Positions 1 to 5,228 of a DNA stretch of 5,228 nt are shown here, in pieces (within the stretch, counting starts at the first letter, position 1; every line of letters begins with the position of its first letter). Both the position numbers and the translations under genes were made by a program. Under the pieces are notes generated by a model. The model saw only the letters and a program-made list of their open reading frames with translations. It had not been told where the DNA came from and did not search any database. Source of the DNA: Deltaproteobacteria bacterium. Lineage in GTDB: Bacteria > Desulfobacterota > DSM-4660 > Desulfatiglandales > Desulfatiglandaceae. The stretch lies in assembly GCA_019307645.1 (NCBI GenBank), contig JAFDJF010000233.1:1-5228 (forward strand). The letters are read 5' to 3'.

Positions 1-33
1 TGCGTAATACATAGGAAATGAAAATACAGATGC

Positions 34-38
34 AGGGG
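34..38 (+). promoter_or_regulatory. Shine-Dalgarno site of the 397-aa gene
   Basis: AGGGG lies 7 nt before the ATG at 46, a normal spacing. An in-frame TGA at 19-21 closes the frame upstream, so ATG 46 is the first available start. No convincing -35/-10 promoter is visible in the 45 nt shown. All three plus-strand frames have a stop in the first 21 nt (TAA 5-7, TAG 12-14, TGA 19-21), so an upstream gene could end here and the gene at 46 could be internal to an operon. Confidence 0.6.
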
Positions 39-45
39 CCAGGAA

Positions 46-1239
46 ATGACATTAGTTAAAAATCAAAAAAAATTTTTGCGGGATAACGATGTCTGGATAA
101 TATCCAGAGGCAAACCTGTGAAGCTTGATCTGAGCAAGATTTGTGCAGGAATCCATATAACACCGGTAATGGAGTACAGGATATCAGATTTGGCCAGATA
201 TCTACTGAATCCCAGCCCGATTGAAGTAAAAAAGATACTTGCGGGTTGTGAGGTCCAGTATCATCAACCTTTCTTCGACAAAGTGAGAGAAAATTTCAGG
301 CACATCTTACCGCAAAGAATGCAGGGTTTTTTAAAAGAAAAAAGGAATTTTTCTGAAACATTAATGGTAAACCAGGACAAGTGCGTGTCTCCCTTGAAGG
401 ACAAAGACCTTGAATCGCATGTTGATAAAATTCGCTCGGCATTAAGGGTTTATGATCCGATATTGAGAAGTCTGTCAAAATTAGACCGTGATAAAATTCG
501 CACCATCACAGGAATATGTGAAGATATCGGAGGCAATAAATCCCTGCTGAATCTAAAAGGCGATATCGATGATAAAATCAGCTATATGGTCAGTTACATG
601 TTAAAAGACGTTGGCGTAGTTCTGGAAAAAGCGCATATATCTGACGGGCTGTTTGAGATGACCGGATTTGATTTTGCTTCATTTGATGCGAGAAAGGCTC
701 ACCGCTTAATAAAATTTTATGCAGATGGTAAGCCTAAGTTCTGTGTAATTGGTTTTGAGGGAAAAGTCGAATATTGGGTTGACAATATCAACCTGATAAA
801 TCAAATGCATCTGCTTCAACACTCGCTGAAGGCAAATCCCAAGTTTAATAATTCTCTCAGTCTATGTTCGAGGGGTGACGCAAAGCCCTTGAGGTTGCTT
901 TTCAAGAAACAGCTTGAAATAGACTACACAAAATCTCCTCTTCCGGCGTTGTATAAAACCCTGTTTGATAACTATAAGCTGGGATCACATGAAAAAAGTG
1001 CTGTCATGAAGTCATTACAGAATTCGCAGTTTGGCATCCTGTTTAATTATGTGCCCGTGACCCGCACGGGTGAGAAAAAACTACTGACAAACGTTTCCGT
1101 GATGCACGATGTCAGGGCCCTTGAACCCCTAAAGGAAGATTTGCCCGAGCTGTATTCGATGATCAACAAAATGGCTTCTATATCTGAAGCAGGGAAGTAC
1201 TATTTACTGGATTCCATCAGGGGATATGGCAATGAATAA
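46..1239 (+). CDS. Hypothetical protein, 397 aa, translationally coupled to a LonB-type protease
   Basis: I do not recognise this family. The frame is long and uninterrupted, with a good ribosome site and an overlap with the next gene, so it is almost certainly real. The product appears soluble: I see no signal peptide, no membrane segment and no nucleotide-binding or metal-binding motif. The first 15 residues are Lys/Asn/Gln-rich, from an A-rich start including an A8T5 run. Residues about 60-150 are charged and probably helical. Residues about 205-260 look like a mixed alpha/beta segment (around KFCVIGFEGKVEYWV). The C-terminal third (about 300-397) is again helical with a short strand-like stretch near FGILFNYVPV. 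Six cysteines are scattered and form no CxxC pair. Its stop codon TAA (1237-1239) lies inside the start of the protease gene. Known neighbours of AAA+ proteases include adaptors, regulators and substrates, so one of these roles is plausible, but this is inference from context only. Confidence 0.85.
   Translation: MTLVKNQKKFLRDNDVWIISRGKPVKLDLSKICAGIHITPVMEYRISDLARYLLNPSPIEVKKILAGCEVQYHQPFFDKVRENFRHILPQRMQGFLKEKRNFSETLMVNQDKCVSPLKDKDLESHVDKIRSALRVYDPILRSLSKLDRDKIRTITGICEDIGGNKSLLNLKGDIDDKISYMVSYMLKDVGVVLEKAHISDGLFEMTGFDFASFDARKAHRLIKFYADGKPKFCVIGFEGKVEYWVDNINLINQMHLLQHSLKANPKFNNSLSLCSRGDAKPLRLLFKKQLEIDYTKSPLPALYKTLFDNYKLGSHEKSAVMKSLQNSQFGILFNYVPVTRTGEKKLLTNVSVMHDVRALEPLKEDLPELYSMINKMASISEAGKYYLLDSIRGYGNE
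1219..1223 (+). promoter_or_regulatory. Shine-Dalgarno site deciding the protease start
   Basis: AGGGG sits inside the last codons of the preceding gene. Two in-frame ATGs follow, at 1226 and 1232. The spacing is 2 nt to the first and 8 nt to the second, so ATG 1232 is the better start. Using 1226 would add only Met-Ala. Either start overlaps the upstream stop codon and fits translational coupling. Confidence 0.55.
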
Positions 1240-3511
1240 AGATTACAGGGAAAATGATTATCGCTGGATTAAGGAATTGATGACCTATCCTCAAACACTT
1301 GAAAAACGGCTCGATTTTTTTGAGGATACTTCGCAGATCTCCGTGCCCGAAGATCCGATCGAGCAGGTCATATTCCAGGACAAGGCAAAGACTTCCATAA
1401 GAAAAATAGCACAAAACAAGGGGCACATCCTTATGGTTGGGAGGCCGGGTACCGGGAAATCAATGCTTGCAAATATGTTTAATGATGTTCTCGATAAATC
1501 CCTCGGGGATTATCTGAGGCCGAAAGAGGCTATTGTCGCTTATCCGGGGAAAGACAGAAACCATATTTTGTTCGCCTATGAAGATTCTGAAACAATAGAT
1601 GATTTGCTGTCAGCGCTGAACAACGATATTGAATCTGCAAAAAACAGCGTTGACGAATTTAGCCTGTCTGATCAGATAAAGTCTGTCAGCAGGGCAAAAA
1701 AGTGGCTACTCCTGGCAACAGGCATCACCGCTGCTGCAGGATTATTCTTTCCTCCTGCATTTATTGCCACAGGTCTTACCGGGATAGGTTCGATATTTAT
1801 GTACATGCAGGAGAACAATCATAAAGTCCAGGAAAAGATACAAAGAGAGACTTCTGGTGGTAAGCAGACATCGCTCAAGCACCTTTATGATATGATGCCG
1901 GAGATCCTTTATGATCCCAGGAAAGACACCGGTCTGATGGCAAGGATATCTGAGCCAAATGCGAGAAACATGAAAGGAGGTTTCAGGCATGACCCTTACC
2001 AGTCCGGCAACCTTCATACACCTGCACACAAAAGGGCCTATCTGGGCGCGCATGCCAAAGCACCGATTGTTTACATTGATGAGCTGAAAACACTCGTGAA
2101 AATCGGTTACATGTCGGATTTGCTGGAGATCATGCAAAACAAGACGTACATACTTGAAGGCGGGAGAGAAACAGGAAGCGGCGCTGCAGATAAATCCGAA
2201 AACAGCCTGAAGGCGGATAATATATTAATTGCATGCTGCAACCATGATACTCTGGAGTATCTCCAGACCGAAGGTGATGGATCTTTTTTAAGCAGGATAG
2301 AGGATAAAGGTGAGATCATCCAGATGGAAAGCGCGGTTCCTGAAACCGAAAAAACAATCAGGGAGGTTGCTCAATATATTAAGCAGGAGAAAATAAACCT
2401 GAACGAGGAATTCAAAGCGTCGTGGGGGGAAGTCCTGGAAAAGGAAGGCCATGTGGGTGTTCGGGTAAGAAGTGAGTTTATTCTCGGAAAACAGCTGCCA
2501 TTCAACTACAAACTGGAGGCAAGGGATTTTTCAAGAAGTGCAGTGCTGGAAATAGTCAAGGAGCTTCGATGCCGTGCGTCGGACGGTAAACTGAGCAGTA
2601 TATTAAGGCCGGTAAATGGGATCATTAAGACGGCGGAGTTTGAAGCAATACTTGAGAATTCGCCGCTTGTGGAACCCAAGCATGTCAGGCGGGCGTTGGA
2701 AGAGCACTTGAGCCTTGAAGGTGCCCTTAGCAAGGAAATCGTAGAACATAAGAAAGATCTGAAAAAATTCATTGCTTCCATGACTGATTCAATCGGTTAT
2801 GTGGTGGGGCTTGCGGTGATTAACTCGAAGTCAAGCGGCCAGATGTATGGTCAACCACTGCCCATACACGGGCAGATCAATGCAGGAGGCTCAGACAGGG
2901 TCACTTCATCGGGAAAAACCGGTGATATTGCAAAAGGGGCCGCTCAAAATGTCAGGGCGTCTATCAAGAAAATATTCAAGAAAATCTGCGCCCCTTATAT
3001 TGGCTACGAGATGCATGTGGAATATATTCAGGCGCATGGCGGTGTGGAAGGTGACAGTGCGTCTGTCGCAATGGACATTGCTCTTATATCTGACTATATA
3101 AAGCAGCCTGTAAACCAGAAGTATGGGGTTACCGGCTCTTTAACCGGAGATATCGTCCTTCCTGTGGGGGGAGTTACTGAAAAGGTGAGATCAATAATGG
3201 ATCCGGTTCTCGGGATGAAGGGGGCGTGTATTCCCTGGCAGAACAAGCATGATGTAGAGCCACTTCTCATAAATAGCGAGTATGAATACATTCAAAGGGA
3301 CGAAGTCCCCGGATTAAGGATTTTCCGGAGCGAAGAGGGAGAAGATGCCTTTGATATCTATTTCTGCAAAACAAAATATAATGCCTACAAGATCATGATG
3401 GGCCTGGACAGGGAAGCGGTTGAAAACCGAATGGCAGAGAGAAGCAAAAAAGATCTGGAGTTTTTTCAGGGCATGAAAAACGCTTTGAAAGATATGGAGG
3501 AAGCTGCCTAG
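1232..3511 (+). CDS. Membrane-anchored LonB-type ATP-dependent protease (AAA+ / S16), 759 aa
   Basis: This is an AAA+ protease that should unfold proteins with ATP and cut them with a Ser/Lys dyad. Numbering from ATG 1232, the features in order are as follows. Walker A GRPGTGKS is at 70-77. A hydrophobic stretch at about 158-192, with a central Phe-Phe-Pro-Pro, fits a short membrane hairpin or a single span. A LonB signature, RHDPYQSGNLHTPAHKR, lies near 252-268. Walker B IVYIDEL is at 279-285. A sensor-1 Asn is near 337 (ACCNHD) and an arginine-finger-like LSRIED near 353-358. The helical lid is at about 425-500. The protease domain starts near 520; catalytic Ser609 is in GDSAS and Lys651 in GGVTEK. 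A membrane insert between Walker A and Walker B is the hallmark of archaeal LonB, unlike soluble LonA, which has a large N-terminal domain absent here. The Ser-Lys spacing is 42 residues, against 43 in the LonB proteins I recall. A charged C-terminal tail of about 60 residues follows the protease core. All catalytic residues are present, so it is probably active. The stop TAG overlaps the inverted repeat of the downstream element. Confidence 0.93.
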   Translation: MNKDYRENDYRWIKELMTYPQTLEKRLDFFEDTSQISVPEDPIEQVIFQDKAKTSIRKIAQNKGHILMVGRPGTGKSMLANMFNDVLDKSLGDYLRPKEAIVAYPGKDRNHILFAYEDSETIDDLLSALNNDIESAKNSVDEFSLSDQIKSVSRAKKWLLLATGITAAAGLFFPPAFIATGLTGIGSIFMYMQENNHKVQEKIQRETSGGKQTSLKHLYDMMPEILYDPRKDTGLMARISEPNARNMKGGFRHDPYQSGNLHTPAHKRAYLGAHAKAPIVYIDELKTLVKIGYMSDLLEIMQNKTYILEGGRETGSGAADKSENSLKADNILIACCNHDTLEYLQTEGDGSFLSRIEDKGEIIQMESAVPETEKTIREVAQYIKQEKINLNEEFKASWGEVLEKEGHVGVRVRSEFILGKQLPFNYKLEARDFSRSAVLEIVKELRCRASDGKLSSILRPVNGIIKTAEFEAILENSPLVEPKHVRRALEEHLSLEGALSKEIVEHKKDLKKFIASMTDSIGYVVGLAVINSKSSGQMYGQPLPIHGQINAGGSDRVTSSGKTGDIAKGAAQNVRASIKKIFKKICAPYIGYEMHVEYIQAHGGVEGDSASVAMDIALISDYIKQPVNQKYGVTGSLTGDIVLPVGGVTEKVRSIMDPVLGMKGACIPWQNKHDVEPLLINSEYEYIQRDEVPGLRIFRSEEGEDAFDIYFCKTKYNAYKIMMGLDREAVENRMAERSKKDLEFFQGMKNALKDMEEAA

Positions 3512-3527
3512 GAGGCTGTCCGAGAAT
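3508..3527 (+). repeat. Left terminal inverted repeat of the palindromic element
   Basis: The 20 nt pair with 3637-3656 at 19 positions; the single difference is C versus T at the ninth base. The protease stop codon TAG (3509-3511) lies within it. The repeat also contains AGGAGG (3510-3515), a perfect Shine-Dalgarno sequence. Confidence 0.8.
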
Positions 3528-3551
3528 GCCCTTTTCCCCAAACTCTTCGTC

Positions 3552-3612
3552 ATGCCCAAAAAAATTATCCTCGGAATATCAACTATATGCCTGTGGTAAT
3601 TTTTTCGGGCAT
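3552..3612. repeat. Internal inverted repeat / hairpin of the element
   Basis: The arm at 3552-3569 (ATGCCC, seven A, then TTATC) is complementary to the arm at 3595-3612 (GGTAA, T-run, then CGGGCAT) at 16 of 18 positions, with a 25-nt loop. The left half carries TGCCC twice (ending at 3531 and 3557), and either copy can pair with GGGCA at 3607-3611, so two alternative folds are possible. As RNA this would be a strong stem on either strand. Confidence 0.65.
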
Positions 3613-3636
3613 TCCTCGATCTTGGAAAAAATTGCT

Positions 3637-3656
3637 ATTCTCGGACAACCTCCTAG
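3637..3656 (-). repeat. Right terminal inverted repeat of the palindromic element
   Basis: Read on the minus strand this is CTAGGAGGTTGTCCGAGAAT, matching the left end at 19 of 20 positions. The sequence beyond it (CGTTTTTAAAAG) does not match the left flank beyond the TA, so any target duplication is at most 2-4 nt. Confidence 0.8.
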
Positions 3657-3671
3657 CGTTTTTAAAAGATC

Positions 3672-3723
3672 AATAATTTTGCCATCAAACGTTAACCGCA
3701 GACTATCCGTTGGCAAAATAATT
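3672..3723. terminator. Candidate bidirectional terminator, AT-rich imperfect palindrome
   Basis: AATAATTTTGCCA at 3672-3684 and TGGCAAAATAATT at 3711-3723 are inverted repeats matching at 12 of 13 positions, with nine perfect pairs around GCCA/TGGC. The loop of 26 nt is long, and an inner AACG/CGTT can compete for pairing. Both sides are AT-rich, with T-runs in both directions. It lies 8 nt beyond the stop of the minus-strand gene and after the plus-strand protease gene. The long loop and weak GC content make it a modest terminator at best; before the element inserted it may have been the only one here. Confidence 0.4.
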
Positions 3724-3731
3724 TTAAAATA

Positions 3732-4244
3732 TTAAATGAGTGCCCGCATCTCTTCCTGAAATTTTTCTTTTGCATACTGCACATAATGAATCCATTCCTG
3801 ATCTGCACGAATGTTGGGCAAAACTGCCGAACCTGAGATGCCTTTTTCAACTATCTTTTTTCCCAGCCTCTGTTCACGAATGCGTTTCTCTTGATCCAAC
3901 TCTCTGTGAAACTTTGACAATGGCTTCTGGAAAGATGCGGTGTCTGCTCTTGCCACATGTTCCAGGATTTCAAAAATTAATCTGTTGTCAGACTCAGGAT
4001 CAATGCGAATCAGACAATCTTTTATAAGGGCCTCCCTGGCCATCCCCGGGTCTTTTTCTTCCATGGCGGTGATGGCTATTTTGAGATTTTCCAGGTCCAT
4101 CAGCTCGTCAATGATTTTCAGCAGAAGCCCTTTTACCTTCCCTTCAACTTCTTTTTTCCTGAGGGCCTTCTTTTCCTCTTCCGTCAGAGTAAGGCCCTTT
4201 GTTTTTTCCATAATAATATCAAGGGTGCTTTTAATCTCCCCCAT
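3732..4244 (-). CDS. Hypothetical charged helical protein, 170 aa
   Basis: The reading frame has a perfect ribosome site (AGGAGGTT, 7 nt before the ATG) and is packed against the upstream serine hydrolase gene, so it is very likely expressed. The product is rich in Lys, Glu, Leu and Arg. It has no signal peptide and no membrane segment, so it should be cytoplasmic and mostly alpha-helical. The N-terminus (GEIKSTLDIIMEKTKGLTL, then TEEEKKALRKKE) resembles the start of uncharacterised small proteins I loosely recall from deltaproteobacteria; I cannot name the family with confidence. Residues about 20-65 are helix-forming and possibly coiled coil. Residues about 100-135 are strongly basic and acidic (KFHRELDQEKRIREQRLGKK). 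The C-terminal part contains a Trp-His-Tyr cluster near WIHYVQYAKEKF. No catalytic motif is visible. The context suggests cotranscription with the serine hydrolase, but a functional link is not established. Confidence 0.85.
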   Translation of the reverse strand: MGEIKSTLDIIMEKTKGLTLTEEEKKALRKKEVEGKVKGLLLKIIDELMDLENLKIAITAMEEKDPGMAREALIKDCLIRIDPESDNRLIFEILEHVARADTASFQKPLSKFHRELDQEKRIREQRLGKKIVEKGISGSAVLPNIRADQEWIHYVQYAKEKFQEEMRALI

Positions 4245-4251
4245 ATGAAAT

Positions 4252-4259
4252 AACCTCCT
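4252..4259 (-). promoter_or_regulatory. Shine-Dalgarno site overlapping the upstream stop codon
   Basis: On the minus strand, AGGAGGTT (4259 to 4252) starts within the TAG stop of the serine hydrolase (4260 to 4258) and ends 7 nt before the ATG at 4244. Ribosomes finishing the hydrolase would be directly on this site, which favours translational coupling of the two genes. Confidence 0.75.
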
Positions 4260-5228
4260 ATATTACCATATCATGAAGAGCAGGTCTGAACGCCCGGATT
4301 TTTTCATTTTTGCGACTGGGATGAATTCTGTTTGAAAGAAAAATAACAACAACATCCTGCTCAAGATCTATCCATAGGGAGGTCCCTGTATACCCTAAAT
4401 GCCCAACACTTCCGGATGAAAAAAAATTCCCCGAGCTGGAGTCCTGAGGGGATGGTGTATCCCAGCCGAGTGCCCAGGTGCTTCCTTCAACAAGATCCTG
4501 TCGCGTGAAGAATGCTTTAACGGTTCCGGTCCTGAGATAATCCTGTCTTTCACCGAGGAAATGTGATCTTAAAAGGTCAACCAGTATATAGACTTCCTCG
4601 GCTGTTCCAAATAGCCCTGCATGCCCGGAATACCCACCCAGTGCATAGGCGTTTTCATCGTGCACAAAGCCCCGCATGATCTTCTTACGCCACGGGCAGT
4701 CCTCGGTGGCAGCAAACTGATTTTCTCCAAATCGGATCGGGGAGGAACAATCATTGAAAAATGTCCTCTTCAGTGACAAAGGAGAGAAAAAATTGCGGTC
4801 CAGAAATATGTGCAATGGGCTCCCGGTGCATTCCTCAATAACCCACTCAAGAACCATAAAACCAAGGTCACTGTAGATCGTTCTCTTTCCGGGTTGATAA
4901 GACAGCGGAGCCGCCATTATCCATGTCCGTAATAGTACCTTCCTTTCTTCAGGTTCATGCTCGACAAGATTCAGATAAAAGGGCTTCCAATCCTCAAAGC
5001 CTGCACAATGGGCCAGAATCTGTCGTGGCGTAAGGGACTTTTTATCTTCCGGCAGGGTATCGGGAATCAGAGTTTCGAGCGGTTGATCGAGGTCTATTTT
5101 TCCATCATCAACACATTTCATCAGGGCCAGTGTCGTGGCTAAAGGCTTGGTCAGCGAGGCCAGGTCAAAAATGGTGTCCCTGGTCATGGGACCGGCAGGC
5201 GGGGTTAGTGACCGTTGTCCGACTTCAT
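4258..5228 (-). CDS. Serine hydrolase, class C beta-lactamase / penicillin-binding-protein fold (5' partial)
   Basis: The frame runs open to the window edge, so the N-terminus is missing. The ATG at 5187 is not the start: it has no ribosome site, the upstream codons read as normal family sequence (EVGQRSLTPPAGP), and the catalytic Ser would lie only 11 residues in. Numbering from that Met, the features are as follows. The SxxK motif is S11-L-T-K14 (in FDLASLTKP), giving the nucleophile and general base. The second motif is Y105-S-D, where YxN is more usual. A family signature, VHDENAYALGGYSGHAGLFG, lies at about 175-194. The third motif is H263-L-G265 followed by YTGTS, in place of the KTG box. 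The fold covers beta-lactamases, D-Ala-D-Ala peptidases, esterases and MurNAc-L-Ala amidases such as Bacillus AmiE (YbbE), whose GHAGLF-type signature is similar as I recall it. The role is therefore probably cell-wall or ester hydrolysis; the substrate is unknown. Whether a signal peptide exists cannot be seen. Confidence 0.9.
   Translation of the reverse strand, partial: EVGQRSLTPPAGPMTRDTIFDLASLTKPLATTLALMKCVDDGKIDLDQPLETLIPDTLPEDKKSLTPRQILAHCAGFEDWKPFYLNLVEHEPEERKVLLRTWIMAAPLSYQPGKRTIYSDLGFMVLEWVIEECTGSPLHIFLDRNFFSPLSLKRTFFNDCSSPIRFGENQFAATEDCPWRKKIMRGFVHDENAYALGGYSGHAGLFGTAEEVYILVDLLRSHFLGERQDYLRTGTVKAFFTRQDLVEGSTWALGWDTPSPQDSSSGNFFSSGSVGHLGYTGTSLWIDLEQDVVVIFLSNRIHPSRKNEKIRAFRPALHDMVI

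Larger units (their letters stand above)
3508..3656. mobile_element. Palindromic MITE-like element, 149 bp including flanking C-TA / TA-G
   Basis: The two ends are near-perfect inverted repeats: CTAGGAGGCTGTCCGAGAAT at 3508-3527 and ATTCTCGGACAACCTCCTAG at 3637-3656, matching at 19 of 20 positions. A second inverted repeat (3552-3569 with 3595-3612, 16/18) lies inside, so nearly the whole element can fold into one long hairpin. It is too short to encode a transposase. TA dinucleotides at 3509-3510 and 3654-3655 could be a duplicated TA target, leaving a 143-bp element (3511-3653) with 17-bp ends. TA duplication, with a preference for CTAG, is known for the IS630/Tc1-mariner group, so an IS630-driven MITE is the best guess. 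The alternative is a large intergenic repeat of the REP/BIME type. It lies between convergent genes and could act as a bidirectional terminator. Confidence 0.7.

Noticed and set aside
18..59. 13-codon frame starting at ATG 18
   Set aside because: It is very short, overlaps the start of the 397-aa gene and has no support beyond a weak AGGAA; a leader peptide cannot be argued from this.
1054..1070. Perfect 6-bp hairpin CCCGTG / CACGGG inside the 397-aa gene
   Set aside because: It is within coding sequence, followed by A-rich rather than T-rich sequence, so it is not a terminator; probably chance.
1742..2137. 131-codon open frame on the minus strand
   Set aside because: It lies wholly inside the well-supported LonB gene, antisense over the membrane insert and the Walker B region. 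Its composition (many Cys, His, Arg) is typical of a shadow frame.
3740..4248. Plus-strand open frames of 95 and 102 codons
   Set aside because: They are antisense to the 170-aa gene, which has a perfect ribosome site. Their Ser/Phe/Arg-rich translation looks like an antisense shadow.
5185..5187. ATG at 5187 as start of the serine hydrolase
   Set aside because: The frame stays open upstream to the window edge with family-like sequence, there is no ribosome site, and the catalytic Ser would be too near the N-terminus.
1..5228. CRISPR arrays, tRNA or rRNA genes, full insertion sequences
   Set aside because: No regularly spaced direct repeats, no cloverleaf-like segment and no transposase frame were seen on either strand.

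Overview
The window looks like bacterial chromosome of moderate GC. It has good Shine-Dalgarno sites, tightly packed genes on both strands and no introns. The gene types (a membrane LonB-type protease, a class C beta-lactamase-fold serine hydrolase and a small charged conserved-looking protein) and the codon style suggest an anaerobic deltaproteobacterium, perhaps of the Desulfobacterota/Desulfobacterales. That assignment is an inference; no rRNA or other taxonomic marker is present.

Layout. (1) Positions 46-1239 (+) encode a 397-residue protein that I do not recognise. (2) Positions 1232-3511 (+) overlap its end by 8 nt and encode an ATP-dependent protease with the archaeal LonB plan: a Walker A, a hydrophobic membrane insertion, a Walker B and a C-terminal Ser/Lys S16 protease domain. 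The overlap implies translational coupling and probably a shared job. (3) The 220-nt convergent spacer (3512-3731) is largely filled by a 149-bp palindromic element (3508-3656) with 20-bp terminal inverted repeats (19/20 match). It looks like a MITE inserted at a TA inside a CTAG that contains the protease stop codon. An AT-rich imperfect palindrome follows and may be a terminator. (4) Positions 3732-4244 (-) encode a 170-residue charged, helical protein of unknown function. (5) Positions 4258-5228 (-) encode a serine hydrolase whose N-terminus lies beyond the window. It is upstream of, and tightly coupled to, the 170-residue gene.

How the genes may work together. The first two genes look like a two-component proteolysis unit: a membrane-anchored AAA+ protease plus an unknown soluble protein that could be an adaptor, regulator or substrate. 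The minus-strand pair belongs to a separate transcription unit, probably envelope related because of the serine hydrolase. The two units converge on the palindromic element, which may act as a bidirectional terminator. No RNA genes, CRISPR arrays or complete insertion sequences were seen.
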